Positions 25,693-35,004 of a stretch of 64,000 nucleotides of DNA are shown in pieces. Positions within the stretch are counted from its first letter, which is position 1, and every line of letters starts with the position of its first letter. The position numbers and the translations under genes are program-made. The DNA is taken from the NCBI RefSeq assembly GCF_030848305.1, contig NZ_CP114598.1, positions 1,674,001 to 1,738,000 on the forward strand. Direction: 5' to 3'. The stretch is from Akkermansia muciniphila. Lineage in GTDB: Bacteria > Verrucomicrobiota > Verrucomicrobiia > Verrucomicrobiales > Akkermansiaceae. Under the pieces are notes generated by a model. The model ran no database searches, was not told the DNA's origin, and saw only the letters and a program-made list of their open reading frames with translations.

Positions 25693-27069
25693 TTACGGAA
25701 GCCCCATTTTTCCAGGATTCAGCAGATTTTTTGGGTCCAGGGCGGATTTGACCAGTTCGTGAAGGTGGAAGGCTCCTTCCCCCACGGCTTTCCGGAACCA
25801 TTTGGCCTTCGCCAGGCCGATGCCGTGTTCCCCGGTAATGGCTCCTCCGTGCGCCAGCACCCAGTGGAACAACCTGTCCACACAGGCGTCCGCCAGGGCC
25901 TTCTTCTCCGGATTCGAGTAATCGTCCACCATGATGTTGGTATGGATATTGCCATCCCCGGAATGGCCGAAACACGCGATGTCCAGCCCTGTTTCCCGGT
26001 TCAGGGCCTCGCAGAATTCCACCAGGGCCACCAGGCGCGACCTGGGAATGACGATGTCTTCGTTGAGCTTGGTCATTCCGGTCGCTTTCAGGCTGTAGGA
26101 AAATTCCCGGCGGAGCTGCCAGATGGCTTCTGCCTCCGCTTCCGTGTCTGCGCGCAGAATTCCGGTTGCGCCGCATTCCTCCAGCAGGGTGCATAGGGAA
26201 TCCAGTTCTTCCCGCACGGCAGGCCGTCTGCCGTCCACTTCCACAATCAGGTGGCCGCGGCAGCCGGAAGGCAGGGCGCTGTCCCCCAGATAGTTCCGGG
26301 CGGCGCGGAGAGTGAAGCTGTCCGTTATTTCCAGGGCGGAAGGAAGGTGCCCGCTGTTCAGGATGCGCTGCACGGCGGCGGCGGCCAGAGGGAATTGCGG
26401 GAAGCCGGCGCTGAGCGCGCCGAATGCTTCCGGGTGGGGGATGAGCCTCAGAACGGCCCGGGTGATGATGCCCAGCATTCCTTCCGAACCGATAAAGAGG
26501 TCTCCGAGATCGAATCCCGTCTTGTTTTTATGGGTGCGGCCGCCGCATTCCACTACCTCTCCGCTGGCAAGCACCACGGTCAGCCCCAGCACGTAAGCTT
26601 TGGTGACTCCGTATTTCAGGCACCTGGGGCCGCCCGCGTTCGTGGCGATGTTTCCCCCGATGCTGCATTCCTTCCTGGAGGCCGGGTCCGGAGGGTAGAA
26701 CCATCCCAGAGCACGGGCTTCCCGCTGAAGATCCGCTGTGATAACGCCGGGTTCCACCACGGCAACGCCGTCTTCCGGGGATATCTCCAGGATACGGTTC
26801 ATCCGTTCCAGGGAAAGGCTGATGCCTCCGCGCACGGGAACGCATCCCCCTACGTATCCTACCCCGCCGCCGCGGGCCGTGACGGGGATATTCATGGAGG
26901 ATGCGTAGCGCAGCAGCAGGGAGACGTCCTCCGTGCTTTCCGGGAAAACGACTGCCTCCGGCAGAACGGAGGCGTACCATTTGTCTCCGGCGTGCGCCGC
27001 CAGCACATCCGGGGTTCCGGAAACTTTTCCAGGCCCCAGAATGCGGGAAATGTCTTCTTTCAAAGACAT
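25693..27069 (-). CDS. FAD-linked oxidase, glycolate oxidase GlcD/D-lactate dehydrogenase type
   Basis: 458 residues. The PCMH-type FAD domain contains VTARGGGVGYVGGCVPV and GGNIATNAGGPRCLKYG, with the family's GGNIATNAGG motif. The C-terminal half has HSGDGNIHTNIM, and GEHGIGLAK near residue 430, the metal/substrate site of GlcD. It oxidises a 2-hydroxy acid such as D-lactate or glycolate with FAD. The partner subunits GlcE and GlcF are absent here, so it may work alone. The CBM9-like gene lies 3 bases upstream and lepB 16 bases downstream. Confidence 0.88.
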   Translation of the reverse strand: MSLKEDISRILGPGKVSGTPDVLAAHAGDKWYASVLPEAVVFPESTEDVSLLLRYASSMNIPVTARGGGVGYVGGCVPVRGGISLSLERMNRILEISPEDGVAVVEPGVITADLQREARALGWFYPPDPASRKECSIGGNIATNAGGPRCLKYGVTKAYVLGLTVVLASGEVVECGGRTHKNKTGFDLGDLFIGSEGMLGIITRAVLRLIPHPEAFGALSAGFPQFPLAAAAVQRILNSGHLPSALEITDSFTLRAARNYLGDSALPSGCRGHLIVEVDGRRPAVREELDSLCTLLEECGATGILRADTEAEAEAIWQLRREFSYSLKATGMTKLNEDIVIPRSRLVALVEFCEALNRETGLDIACFGHSGDGNIHTNIMVDDYSNPEKKALADACVDRLFHWVLAHGGAITGEHGIGLAKAKWFRKAVGEGAFHLHELVKSALDPKNLLNPGKMGLP

Positions 27070-27072
27070 GGA

Positions 27073-27657
27073 TTATTTGAGAATGGGGGTGCAGAAGCAG
27101 TCCGGGCGGTGGAAATCCGGATTGCCGGAAAGGTCGTCCGCCGTAGTCAGGAAAATCTGGTCCGGAGTATCCAGGATGAACGTGGCTGCCAGCTTGCAGT
27201 CGCGGATGTCCACGCCGCGCAGTTCGTTCAGAGGAATCCGGGCCATGGCGCACCAGCTTTCATCCGTTAAAATGCACTTGGTATCCACAGCCAGCGGAGC
27301 GGGAATGTCTTCATTGGCGCGGCGGGTGTCGGAAAAGGCGCAGGCCCACCATGCGCCGTTGGGCGCGAGGTTGAATTCCCAGTAATTGGTGCCGTCTCCG
27401 GCGGCCATGAACCATTCCGCCAGGTCGTAACGCCATAATTCCGGCTGGAACTGGCCGGGCCGGGCTTCCGGGTGGATGGTGGCTGCCTTGCTGCGGGAAG
27501 CCAGAAACCAGAGAAATTCCCCGTCCGTGGCGAAGGCGAATTCCGCGCTTGGCTCCACATCATAGCCGAACCAGTCGTTGACAAGTTCCTGGCGGGGCAG
27601 GGAGGCAAGCTGGTCAAAACTTCCGTTGAAGGCCCATTGGTGAATGATTACTTGCAT
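27073..27657 (-). CDS. Hypothetical protein resembling family-9-type carbohydrate-binding modules
   Basis: 194 residues with no signal peptide. The pattern of Trp and acidic residues (YDLAEWFMAAGDGTNYWEFN, then NGAWWACAFSDTR) resembles the CBM9/DOMON-like beta-sandwich seen in sugar-binding and redox proteins. No catalytic residues are evident. It is cotranscribed with the FAD-linked oxidase (3-base gap), so a link to that enzyme is possible but unproven. Confidence 0.55.
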   Translation of the reverse strand: MQVIIHQWAFNGSFDQLASLPRQELVNDWFGYDVEPSAEFAFATDGEFLWFLASRSKAATIHPEARPGQFQPELWRYDLAEWFMAAGDGTNYWEFNLAPNGAWWACAFSDTRRANEDIPAPLAVDTKCILTDESWCAMARIPLNELRGVDIRDCKLAATFILDTPDQIFLTTADDLSGNPDFHRPDCFCTPILK

Positions 27658-27748
27658 ACCGCCACATTTGGACAGTTTTCAGGTTTTATCAAGCCAGAAC
27701 GTCTTACAGGCTTGGATATTGACGTGATTTCTCCATTATAAGGCCGTC

Positions 27749-28402
27749 ATGCATTTTCAAAGGACGCTGAATCGGTTTCCCCGCGAAAATATCCCCGAAT
27801 ATCTGGCTGTGTTCATCGGCGGTTTCGGGGATATTTTGGCGGGTTGTCTGAGCCGTGTGGAAAAGGGATTTTCCGGTTTTTTGCCGGGTGTGGCGTACGC
27901 AACGGCTTATTACCACTGGGATGGAGGCGGCTGCGGCGTGTTTCTGGACAGGTGCGGAAAAATAGCGGTGGAGCTGGAAGAATTGAGAAGGAGATATCCC
28001 AGACTGCCTGTCGTGTTGATAGGACACAGTTACGGAGGCTCCTGCGCGGTGGAAGTAGCCAGGAGCCAGGCGGTTCAGGCTGCTCCGCTTTGCCTCCTGA
28101 CCATAGACGCCGTGGCGCGCCGGCAAAAGAGCGTGCGTCCGGCCTGTGTGGAATGGTGGGGGAACGCTTACCTGCGGGACGGAGGCGGCTTCATGGACGC
28201 GGTGCCCAGAATAGGCGGACGCTGGGGGCATTGCTCCGGGGCTGATGCCAATCTGGCTTTTTCAGGCTTCCGGCGTGACCGGAAAGGCCGCCTTTATTCC
28301 CACCGACGTCCTGCGCCCATGCTTTATGAGCCGCCCGGGGAAGAAGCGCGCAGTCTGTTTCAAGCCGCTTCCTCCTGGCTGGAAGGAAATCTTCCGGATT
28401 GA
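27749..28402 (+). CDS. Alpha/beta-hydrolase-like protein
   Basis: 217 residues. The nucleophile elbow GHSYGG (about residues 91-96) follows LPVVLI, and an early GGFGD may form the oxyanion region. The C-terminal His of a catalytic triad may be HRRPAPM. The substrate is unknown. No signal peptide is evident. It is divergent from the CBM9-like gene and converges with EpsI. Confidence 0.65.
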   Translation: MHFQRTLNRFPRENIPEYLAVFIGGFGDILAGCLSRVEKGFSGFLPGVAYATAYYHWDGGGCGVFLDRCGKIAVELEELRRRYPRLPVVLIGHSYGGSCAVEVARSQAVQAAPLCLLTIDAVARRQKSVRPACVEWWGNAYLRDGGGFMDAVPRIGGRWGHCSGADANLAFSGFRRDRKGRLYSHRRPAPMLYEPPGEEARSLFQAASSWLEGNLPD

Positions 28403-28417
28403 GCCGCCGGAGCCGTG

Positions 28418-29140
28418 TTACCGCTTCAATTCATCCCACTTCACCAGTTGGGAGAGAAGTTGGCTGATGAGGCGTTCCGTCTGTTCCCGGGCTTTCTCTT
28501 CCGATACCCTGATCTTGTCCCCGTACGTGGTGGAAATCTGGAAATAGCACCAGCGTTGATCCATGCCGTGCAGAACCCTGTCTTTCATATCCATCAGGGT
28601 GCGGATCAAGTGGTCTTCCGTCATGTGGCGGTGGCCGATAAATACGTAATAATGCATGCTGTCCAGAATGACAGGTTGCGGATGGTCCGGAGCGATGTTC
28701 TGCTGGGATTTCAGCTTGGTCATCCTGATGGTTCCATGGCCTTCCACGGGGACATCCGCCGTGGTCCCCGTCAGGTTAAAGTGGCCCTGGGCCGGAAGGC
28801 AGCGTTCCGGACGGTGGATGGAGTTGTTTAAATCATGACCGGATCTAACGATGGAAACGCGGCACAGAACGGGTACGGTTTCCGTCTCATCCAGGCTGAT
28901 GGGAAGTTCCTGCACGTAATCCGCTTTGGAAAATTCCGTGTCCGGGGCCAGGAGGCTCCGTTCCTGTTCAGATTCCTGACGGCGCGTGCCGTGCCAGCCG
29001 TACGGATTCATGCCTGTGGGGAGATCCATGCTGATGGAGGATTCCTGCACCTCCCCCTTGCGGGGCATCAGGTAAGTGCCGCCGAGCATGACGGCCATCA
29101 GGAAAGGGATGATGAGAATTTTGAGCGTTTTAATGTTCAT
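28418..29140 (-). CDS. EpsI-family exosortase-associated protein
   Basis: 240 residues from the ATG at 29140. A single N-terminal membrane helix (about 5-25) is followed by a soluble domain with the EpsI motif HRPERCLPAQGH, and a C-terminal hydrophilic part. EpsI proteins are encoded next to exosortases and are thought to help sorting or polysaccharide export. It lies 14 bases downstream of exosortase. The downstream gene converges, so the pair ends the unit. Confidence 0.75.
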   Translation of the reverse strand: MNIKTLKILIIPFLMAVMLGGTYLMPRKGEVQESSISMDLPTGMNPYGWHGTRRQESEQERSLLAPDTEFSKADYVQELPISLDETETVPVLCRVSIVRSGHDLNNSIHRPERCLPAQGHFNLTGTTADVPVEGHGTIRMTKLKSQQNIAPDHPQPVILDSMHYYVFIGHRHMTEDHLIRTLMDMKDRVLHGMDQRWCYFQISTTYGDKIRVSEEKAREQTERLISQLLSQLVKWDELKR

Positions 29141-29154
29141 GGCGGCGGAAACGC

Positions 29155-30105
29155 TTAATGGGACTTGTTCATTTTGACAACCAGTTTCTTTCGTTGTGAC
29201 GGCTTCCATATCAGCTCCCCGGCCAGCAGGGAGTGGACGGCCGCCAGGCCGAAAAGGCTGATGGGGAAGAAAAACAGCAGGCCGGACCAGTCATGCCAGG
29301 TTTTTGACGCAAACTCGGGATCTCCGTATTCCGCCATCACCACGATACTGGTGATGCGGACACCGTTGCCGATGACAGCCAGGGGAATCGCGCTGAGGAA
29401 GAGCACACATTTTTTCCAGAATTTCAGGTCGGACAGGTAGGCCCAGGCCGCGGACAGCATGAGCAGCGCCATCAGGGAGCGCATGCCGCTGCACCCTCCT
29501 GCAATATTGAAAGCGTCCCAGTGTCCGCCGGTAGAGCGGATATTGGTGCCCTGCAGATAGGTATCTACCCCGAAGACGGTTGCTCCCCAATGCCCCAGCT
29601 CCGTCGCGATGATTTGCAGCCCTACCGTAGCCTGCTGGAAGGAGGGCAGGGGGATGCACAGCCAGAAAAAGAGCAGAGGGAAGGCGCACAGCCTGGCGGT
29701 TTGCGGTCCGGCCAGATACCAGGCCCCGCCCAGTAAAATCAGGGGAAGAGCGCCTACGGCCACGCGGGGCTGCCCCACGCGGAAAGAAAGCATCAGAAGC
29801 ATGATCGCCGGGATGAAAAGAATCAGGCCGCGCCAGTCCATGCGTCTGGGAGCCTGGGCAATTTTCTTTCTGGCATGGTACAGCATGAAGGCGATGATGG
29901 GAACCACCAGCCAGCCGTGTTCATAATCCGTTTGCTTGTTCCAGGAGGAAATGAGCCACTGGATGCTGGTTTCATTTCCGGATGAACCGAATTCCGGGAA
30001 TGCCAGATAAGTCAGCGCCAGCAGCAGCGTGCTCACGGCCAGGGAGGCGATCATGGGGGCGGTCAGAAATCTCTCTTTGCCGTCAGGAACGGGGGAATCC
30101 ATCAT
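29155..30105 (-). CDS. Exosortase
   Basis: 316 residues (start 30105 or 30102). It is a polytopic membrane protein with catalytic residues Cys205 in IAGGCSGMRS, Arg250 in GNGVRITS and His271 in WHDWSG, the exosortase triad. It removes PEP-CTERM tails from exported proteins and fixes them to the envelope. EpsI follows it. A PEP-CTERM protein (the IdeS-like protease) lies 18 kb away; other substrates are expected elsewhere. It is divergent from prs. No polysaccharide export cluster is adjacent. Confidence 0.85.
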   Translation of the reverse strand: MMDSPVPDGKERFLTAPMIASLAVSTLLLALTYLAFPEFGSSGNETSIQWLISSWNKQTDYEHGWLVVPIIAFMLYHARKKIAQAPRRMDWRGLILFIPAIMLLMLSFRVGQPRVAVGALPLILLGGAWYLAGPQTARLCAFPLLFFWLCIPLPSFQQATVGLQIIATELGHWGATVFGVDTYLQGTNIRSTGGHWDAFNIAGGCSGMRSLMALLMLSAAWAYLSDLKFWKKCVLFLSAIPLAVIGNGVRITSIVVMAEYGDPEFASKTWHDWSGLLFFFPISLFGLAAVHSLLAGELIWKPSQRKKLVVKMNKSH

Positions 30106-30187
30106 GGAGAAAAATTAAATTGTGAGAATTAAGTATTGCGATTATGCGGACCTGTGTTCAGAATGCGTCCGCTTTTCAGTTTCCGGT

Positions 30188-31117
30188 ATGAAGATTATCA
30201 GCGGTACAGCACACAGAGAACTTGCGGAGCGCATTGCGCAAAGCGTAGGCATTCAGTTGACGAACGTTACGGTGAATACTTTCCCTGATGGGGAAAGTTT
30301 TGTAAAGATAAATGAAAACATCCGGGGCAAGGATGTTTTCCTCATTCAGCCCACCTGCCCGCCCACGAACCATAATATCATGGAATTGTGCGTGATGGTA
30401 GATGCCGCCCGCCGCGCCAGTGCCGGACGCATCACGGCTGTTGTTCCCTTCTTCGGGTATGCCCGCCAGGACCGCAAGGACCAGCCCCGCGTTCCCATTA
30501 CCGCCAAGCTGGTGGCCAATCTGCTGACGGCCGCCGGAGTGGACCGCGTGCTGACCATGGATCTCCATGCCGCCCAGATCCAGGGATTCTTTGATATTCC
30601 GGTGGATCACCTGTACGCCGCCCCCGTTTTAATCCGTCACCTGCGCGAACATTATGTTAAAGACCTCAAGAAACTGGTCGTCGTCTCCCCGGATGTGGGC
30701 GGCGTGAAAATGGCTCGCGCGTACTCTGACGCTCTGGGTGCGGAATTGGCCATTGTTGCCAAGCACCGCGTCAACGCCACCCATGTGGAAGCCATGAATG
30801 TCATTGGTGACGTGGAAGGTCGCGATGCCGTCCTGATTGACGACATGACGGAAACCGCCGGCACTCTGTGCGCTGCCGCCAATATCCTGAAGGAACGGGG
30901 AGCCCAGCGCGTGTTCGCCTGCGTTTCCCACGGCGTGCTGGGGGACATGGCCCGCGAACGGATTTCCGGTTCCTGCATTGAACGCGTTCTTACCTCCGAC
31001 ACTGTTCCCATGGCTTATGGCCCCAAGGTGGACTGTGTCAGCGTGGGAGATCTGCTGGGTCATGCCGTGCAGCGCATACATGACGGAGAATCCGTATCAT
31101 CATTATTTGACATTTAG
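30188..31117 (+). CDS. prs: Ribose-phosphate pyrophosphokinase
   Basis: 309 residues from the ATG at 30188 (MKIISGTAHRELAERIAQ); the frame is open upstream but the extra residues are not conserved. FPDGE, the YARQDRK segment and the PRPP-binding loop DDMTETAGTL are present. It makes PRPP from ribose 5-phosphate and ATP for nucleotide, His and Trp synthesis. It is followed after 133 bases by rplY, an arrangement common in bacteria. Confidence 0.96.
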   Translation: MKIISGTAHRELAERIAQSVGIQLTNVTVNTFPDGESFVKINENIRGKDVFLIQPTCPPTNHNIMELCVMVDAARRASAGRITAVVPFFGYARQDRKDQPRVPITAKLVANLLTAAGVDRVLTMDLHAAQIQGFFDIPVDHLYAAPVLIRHLREHYVKDLKKLVVVSPDVGGVKMARAYSDALGAELAIVAKHRVNATHVEAMNVIGDVEGRDAVLIDDMTETAGTLCAAANILKERGAQRVFACVSHGVLGDMARERISGSCIERVLTSDTVPMAYGPKVDCVSVGDLLGHAVQRIHDGESVSSLFDI

Positions 31118-31250
31118 ACAATTTTAGTGCAGAGTCCTGCGCCCTGACCTGAGTACCGGTTTACGCGGGTTCGGAAATCCCGGCGGGGCCTCTGCCTGAA
31201 CCCGATTAGGAAACATCATCAATCAACACTCAATATTGCCTCTATAAAAC

Positions 31251-31856
31251 ATGGCTACATCCCATTCCCTCAAGGCCGAAACGAGAGCCTGCGGCTCCGG
31301 TAATCTGAAGCAACTCCGCAGCCAGGGCCTGGTTCCCGGCGTGGTTTACGGTCCCGGTTTTGACAACGTCAATATCCAGGTTGACGCCCGTGAATTTGCC
31401 CGCATGCTGGCTTCCGCCGTTTCCGAACACATCCTCGTGGCCCTGGATATCAACGGCAAAATCGTGAAGGTTCTCCTTAAGGAAGTGCAGCACAACCCCA
31501 TCACCAACGCCTGCCTGCATGTGGACTTCCAGGCTGTGACCGACACCACGGTCATCCATTCCATTGTTCCCGTCATTCTGGAAGGCGATTCCGCCGGCGT
31601 GGCTTTGGGCGGCGTTCTGGACCAGACCATTCATGAACTGGCAATTATCTGCCAGGTGAAGGATCTGCCGGAAGCCATTAACGCTGACGTCTCCGGTTTG
31701 AAGCTGGGTGAAAGTCTGCGCATTGCCGATCTCAAGCTCCCCTCCGGCGTAACTACGGAACTGGCCGGCGATGTGATCGTCGCTATTGTGGAAGCTCCCC
31801 GTGTTTCCGGCGAGGAAGCGGCTCCGGCTGCTGAAGATGCTGCTGCCGAGAAATAA
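31251..31856 (+). CDS. rplY: 50S ribosomal protein L25, long CTC form
   Basis: 201 residues, the two-domain CTC type. The N-terminal L25 domain (KAETRACGSGNLKQLRSQGL, then VPGVVYGPG) binds 5S rRNA; the C-terminal domain (AVTDTTVIHSIVPVILEGDS) is the extra CTC domain. The tail is Ala/Glu-rich. A strong terminator follows, so it ends the prs transcript. Confidence 0.94.
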   Translation: MATSHSLKAETRACGSGNLKQLRSQGLVPGVVYGPGFDNVNIQVDAREFARMLASAVSEHILVALDINGKIVKVLLKEVQHNPITNACLHVDFQAVTDTTVIHSIVPVILEGDSAGVALGGVLDQTIHELAIICQVKDLPEAINADVSGLKLGESLRIADLKLPSGVTTELAGDVIVAIVEAPRVSGEEAAPAAEDAAAEK

Positions 31857-31886
31857 GTTTGATACATACTGTTTCTTCTTTTCCGG

Positions 31887-31922
31887 GTCCGGAGCCGTTT
31901 TTGCGGCTCCGGGCTTTTTTTT
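31887..31922 (+). terminator. Terminator after rplY
   Basis: An 11-bp stem (31887-31897 with 31904-31914, one G-T pair) and 6-base loop is followed by eight T residues. It lies about 30 bases past the rplY stop. Confidence 0.9.
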
Positions 31923-31996
31923 GTCGCCAACAGGGCGTCTTTTGATAAAGTGCAGGATACGTATTTGTCTGATCAATCTGGAAAAGCCTTAGATTT

Positions 31997-33223
31997 ATGA
32001 ACAAGTCCCTCATATTGGTGTTGGCCGCATTCGTTCCGCTTGCAGCTGCAGATGAAGTAAAACTCAAGGATGGAACCGTTTACAAAAATTGCACGGTAGA
32101 AGTGGAAACGCCGGAAAGCGTCAGCCTCCTGGTTCCCGTGTCCGGTGGGATCAAGGATTCCGTGACTGTGAAGAGGGATTTGATTGAATCCATCAGGAAG
32201 GCGACTCCGGATGAACTGGAAGCTGCCCGAATCGGCAAAACATATGCCAAACCGGAAACCATGAATGCCGGGGATTTGGAAAAAGCCTTGGCGGACCTGG
32301 ACAAGACCATTAAAAAGAATCCCCAGGGGCTCGCCCATGACGCCGCCGTCAAGGCAAGGGCCAGAGTAGTGGTTTTGCTGGAAGAGAAGAAATTGACGGA
32401 GGAAGCACAGGCTGCTCAGGATGCCAGGGAGGAGGCGGAAGTGACCGTGCGCACCAAATACGATCATGAAGCCAACAAATTGCTGAAGCGTTTCAAGGCG
32501 CTTGCCGTGCGCAATCCATACCGGGCCATGGCCGTGTATGACCGCTTGCGCGACGGTTATCCCGGTTCCGCCGCTCTGGCGGATGCCTATCCGGATGCCG
32601 CCAGAATTGCCGGACAGCTCAACCGTAAGCTGGAGGTCATGATCGCCGCCAAGGAAAAGTCCCTGGAGAAGGAACGAGAAGCCCTGAGAAAAGAGGAAGA
32701 GAAGCGCCGCGGAAATCCCAAATTGACAAAGGAACAGCGTCAGGAGCTGATGGATGCTTTCCAGAAAAGGCAGACTGCCATCCGGGAACGTGAAAACCAG
32801 CTCACGGAAGTGTACCGTGCTTTGCGCAAGAAGGTCAAGGAACGCGGGGACCGGTGGTTTGAACCTACGGCAGGTTCTTTGGAAGCCATGAGAGACCTTA
32901 AACTGGTAGCCGCTACGGATGCGGAACGCTTAAAAAAACAGGACCCGGAAAACGGAGCCGGTTCCGCTGCGCTGGAAAAGGCCTGGAATCTGTGTGACGA
33001 GAAAAAATTTGACGAGGCTATGGAGGTTCTGACGGAGCTCCGGACCGCCCAGGTTCCCAGGGAATACTATGAGGAACTGACGGAAACGGTGCGCGTGGGA
33101 TTGCGGGAACAGCGTGCCCGTGAACGTGCCGAACGTGCGGAAGCGGCACGCAAAGCCCGTGAAGACCGGGATAAGAAGCGCCAGAAGGAAAGAGACGAGG
33201 CGGCCAAGGCCCAAAAGAAATAA
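31997..33223 (+). CDS. Secreted coiled-coil protein of unknown function
   Basis: 408 residues with a signal peptide (LILVLAAFVPLAAA, residues 5-18). The first mature part is beta-rich (DEVKLKDGTVYKNCTVEVET, then VSLLVPVSGG), followed by a long Lys/Glu-rich coiled coil (about 95-310) and an Arg/Lys/Glu-rich C-terminal helix. It probably works in the periplasm. The family is not recognised; a similar beta-head plus coiled-coil plan occurs in Verrucomicrobia/Planctomycetes proteins of unknown role. Confidence 0.6.
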   Translation: MNKSLILVLAAFVPLAAADEVKLKDGTVYKNCTVEVETPESVSLLVPVSGGIKDSVTVKRDLIESIRKATPDELEAARIGKTYAKPETMNAGDLEKALADLDKTIKKNPQGLAHDAAVKARARVVVLLEEKKLTEEAQAAQDAREEAEVTVRTKYDHEANKLLKRFKALAVRNPYRAMAVYDRLRDGYPGSAALADAYPDAARIAGQLNRKLEVMIAAKEKSLEKEREALRKEEEKRRGNPKLTKEQRQELMDAFQKRQTAIRERENQLTEVYRALRKKVKERGDRWFEPTAGSLEAMRDLKLVAATDAERLKKQDPENGAGSAALEKAWNLCDEKKFDEAMEVLTELRTAQVPREYYEELTETVRVGLREQRARERAERAEAARKAREDRDKKRQKERDEAAKAQKK

Positions 33224-33509
33224 TTCTGCCGTTTTCCGGAGAAAACGCTCCAGGGAAACATGTCGGAAATAGCGTTTGCGGATGGGATGGATCAAGTATG
33301 GGTTGATTCCATCCTGTCCGTCGGGCTTTCCGTCCGTCGGCTTTGCGCAATTCGTTGTTAAAGATTCCTGAAATTTTTCTGTCGGAGCGGTGCCGGAGGC
33401 GTGTTCCTTTAACGGTCTGCATGGTTTTTTGCGGGAAGAAGAGGGCAAATCTTTTCCCATGCGATATTTCCTGCTTTCTTCCGCCGCGTCTTCAGTATAG
33501 AAGTGCTGC

Positions 33510-34100
33510 ATGAGGAACGCTTCTTGCAAACGGGTCACGGGTGAAACGGACATCAGCATGGAACTGAACCTGGACGGCACGGGATGCGCCGCCGTCGCAA
33601 CGGGGCATGCATTTTTTGACCACATGCTGGACTTACTGGCCCGCCATTCCCTGATGGACCTGACCCTTCAGGCCCGCGGAGACCTGGAAGTGGACGCCCA
33701 CCACACGGTGGAGGATGTGGGAATCGTTTTGGGGGAATGCATTAAAAATGCGCTGGGGGACAAAAAGGGCATTGTCCGCTACGGCTGTTCCTACCTGCCC
33801 ATGGATGAAACTCTTACGCGCGTGGTGATGGATTTGAGCAACCGCCCGTATGTTGCTTTCCGTATCCCGGAAGGCGGTTTGCCGGATGCTCCCAACTTTC
33901 CGCTGACCCTTTGCGAGGAATTCTGCCGCGCGCTGGCCAATAACCTGCGTTGCAACCTGCATGTGGAAGTGCTTTACGGCAGGGATGGCCACCACATTGC
34001 GGAATCTGTCTTCAAGGGCATCGCGCATGCGTTGCGGCAGGCTGCGGCGATTGATCCCCGGGCCGCCGGGACGCTGCCTTCAACCAAGGGAATGCTGTAA
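33510..34100 (+). CDS. hisB: Imidazoleglycerol-phosphate dehydratase
   Basis: 196 residues, the monofunctional form. Metal-binding motifs are FFDHMLD and [10 protein letters not shown] near the N-terminus and [10 protein letters not shown] near the C-terminus. It dehydrates imidazole glycerol phosphate in histidine synthesis. TATAGA lies 8 bases before the ATG, a possible -10 box. It is followed by hisH after 5 bases. Confidence 0.95.
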   Translation: MRNASCKRVTGETDISMELNLDGTGCAAVATGHAFFDHMLDLLARHSLMDLTLQARGDLEVDAHHTVEDVGIVLGECIKNALGDKKGIVRYGCSYLPMDETLTRVVMDLSNRPYVAFRIPEGGLPDAPNFPLTLCEEFCRALANNLRCNLHVEVLYGRDGHHIAESVFKGIAHALRQAAAIDPRAAGTLPSTKGML

Positions 34101-34105
34101 AATAC

Positions 34106-34714
34106 ATGAAACTGGGCGTGATTGATTACGGTGCGGGCAATCTCCGCAGTGTGCTGAACACCTTTGAGGCCGCCGGCGTGACGGGGCACCTGGTGCGTAC
34201 GCCGGAAGATGCGGCGGGCGTAACCCATTTGGTTCTTCCAGGCGTGGGCGCCTTCGGCGACTGTGCGGAAAAGCTGCGCCGCCAGAATCTGGTGCCCCTA
34301 GTTCGGGAGTGGATAGAGCGAGACAGGCCTTTTCTGGGCATTTGCGTGGGCTATCAGGTCCTTTTTGAAAGCGGGGAGGAAGACGAACAAGTCCCCGGAC
34401 TGGGAATTCTCAAGGGTCGCGTGGTCCGGTTTTCAGAATCGGAACTCAAGGTGCCTCACATGGGTTGGAACAGCGTGGCTCTAGCCGATCCCGCCGATCC
34501 CATCTGGAAAGGCATGGGGAAGGAACCGTACTTTTATTTCGTGCATTCCTATTATCCTCAGCCGGAGGATGAATCCCTGATTGCCGCTTTCTGCACCTAC
34601 GGCGTGCGTTTTGCGGCCGCTGTCAGATGCGGCAATCTGGTCGCCACCCAGTTCCATCCGGAAAAGAGCCAGAAACTGGGCGTGAAACTGCTGGAAAACT
34701 TTATTTCCCTGTAA
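34106..34714 (+). CDS. hisH: Imidazole glycerol phosphate synthase, glutamine amidotransferase subunit
   Basis: 202 residues of class I amidotransferase. The nucleophile Cys is in FLGICVGYQVLFESG, and His/Glu in TQFHPEKSQ. It supplies ammonia to HisF in histidine synthesis. It follows hisB by 5 bases. hisF is not in the window. A weak terminator-like hairpin follows. Confidence 0.95.
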   Translation: MKLGVIDYGAGNLRSVLNTFEAAGVTGHLVRTPEDAAGVTHLVLPGVGAFGDCAEKLRRQNLVPLVREWIERDRPFLGICVGYQVLFESGEEDEQVPGLGILKGRVVRFSESELKVPHMGWNSVALADPADPIWKGMGKEPYFYFVHSYYPQPEDESLIAAFCTYGVRFAAAVRCGNLVATQFHPEKSQKLGVKLLENFISL

Positions 34715-34724
34715 GGCGGAAATT

Positions 34725-34752
34725 GCCGGCTCACAGGTTGCCGGCTCTTTTT
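34725..34752 (+). terminator. Candidate terminator after hisH
   Basis: Two GCCGGC blocks (34725-34730 and 34740-34745) can pair as a 6-bp stem, followed by a T-rich tail. The short stem makes this a weak candidate. Confidence 0.45.
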
Positions 34753-34923
34753 CCTGACAGCAAGGGGGAGCAGGAGGGACGATGAATCAAATGAAGCGTG
34801 ATTCTCGAAGAGCGGCCGATTAGTCTCTTATTGCCGGTTCCTGGTCAATATTGCTTTAGAGGCGGGGAATATTTGTTGAGCAGGGAGCTTTGCCTTCAGA
34901 GGGGAAGGGAGGGTAGTTCATAA

Positions 34924-34961
34924 GAAAAAAGAACCGCCCCTTCACGGGAGCGGTCCTTTTG
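34924..34961 (-). terminator. Terminator of rpsF
   Basis: An 8-bp stem with one G-T pair on the minus strand is followed by a T-rich run. It lies about 45 bases past the rpsF stop and ends a one-gene transcript. Confidence 0.75.
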
Positions 34962-35004
34962 GTAAAAAAGCAAGGAGCGGAAACTTCGTCCGCATGGGCC
35001 TGAT

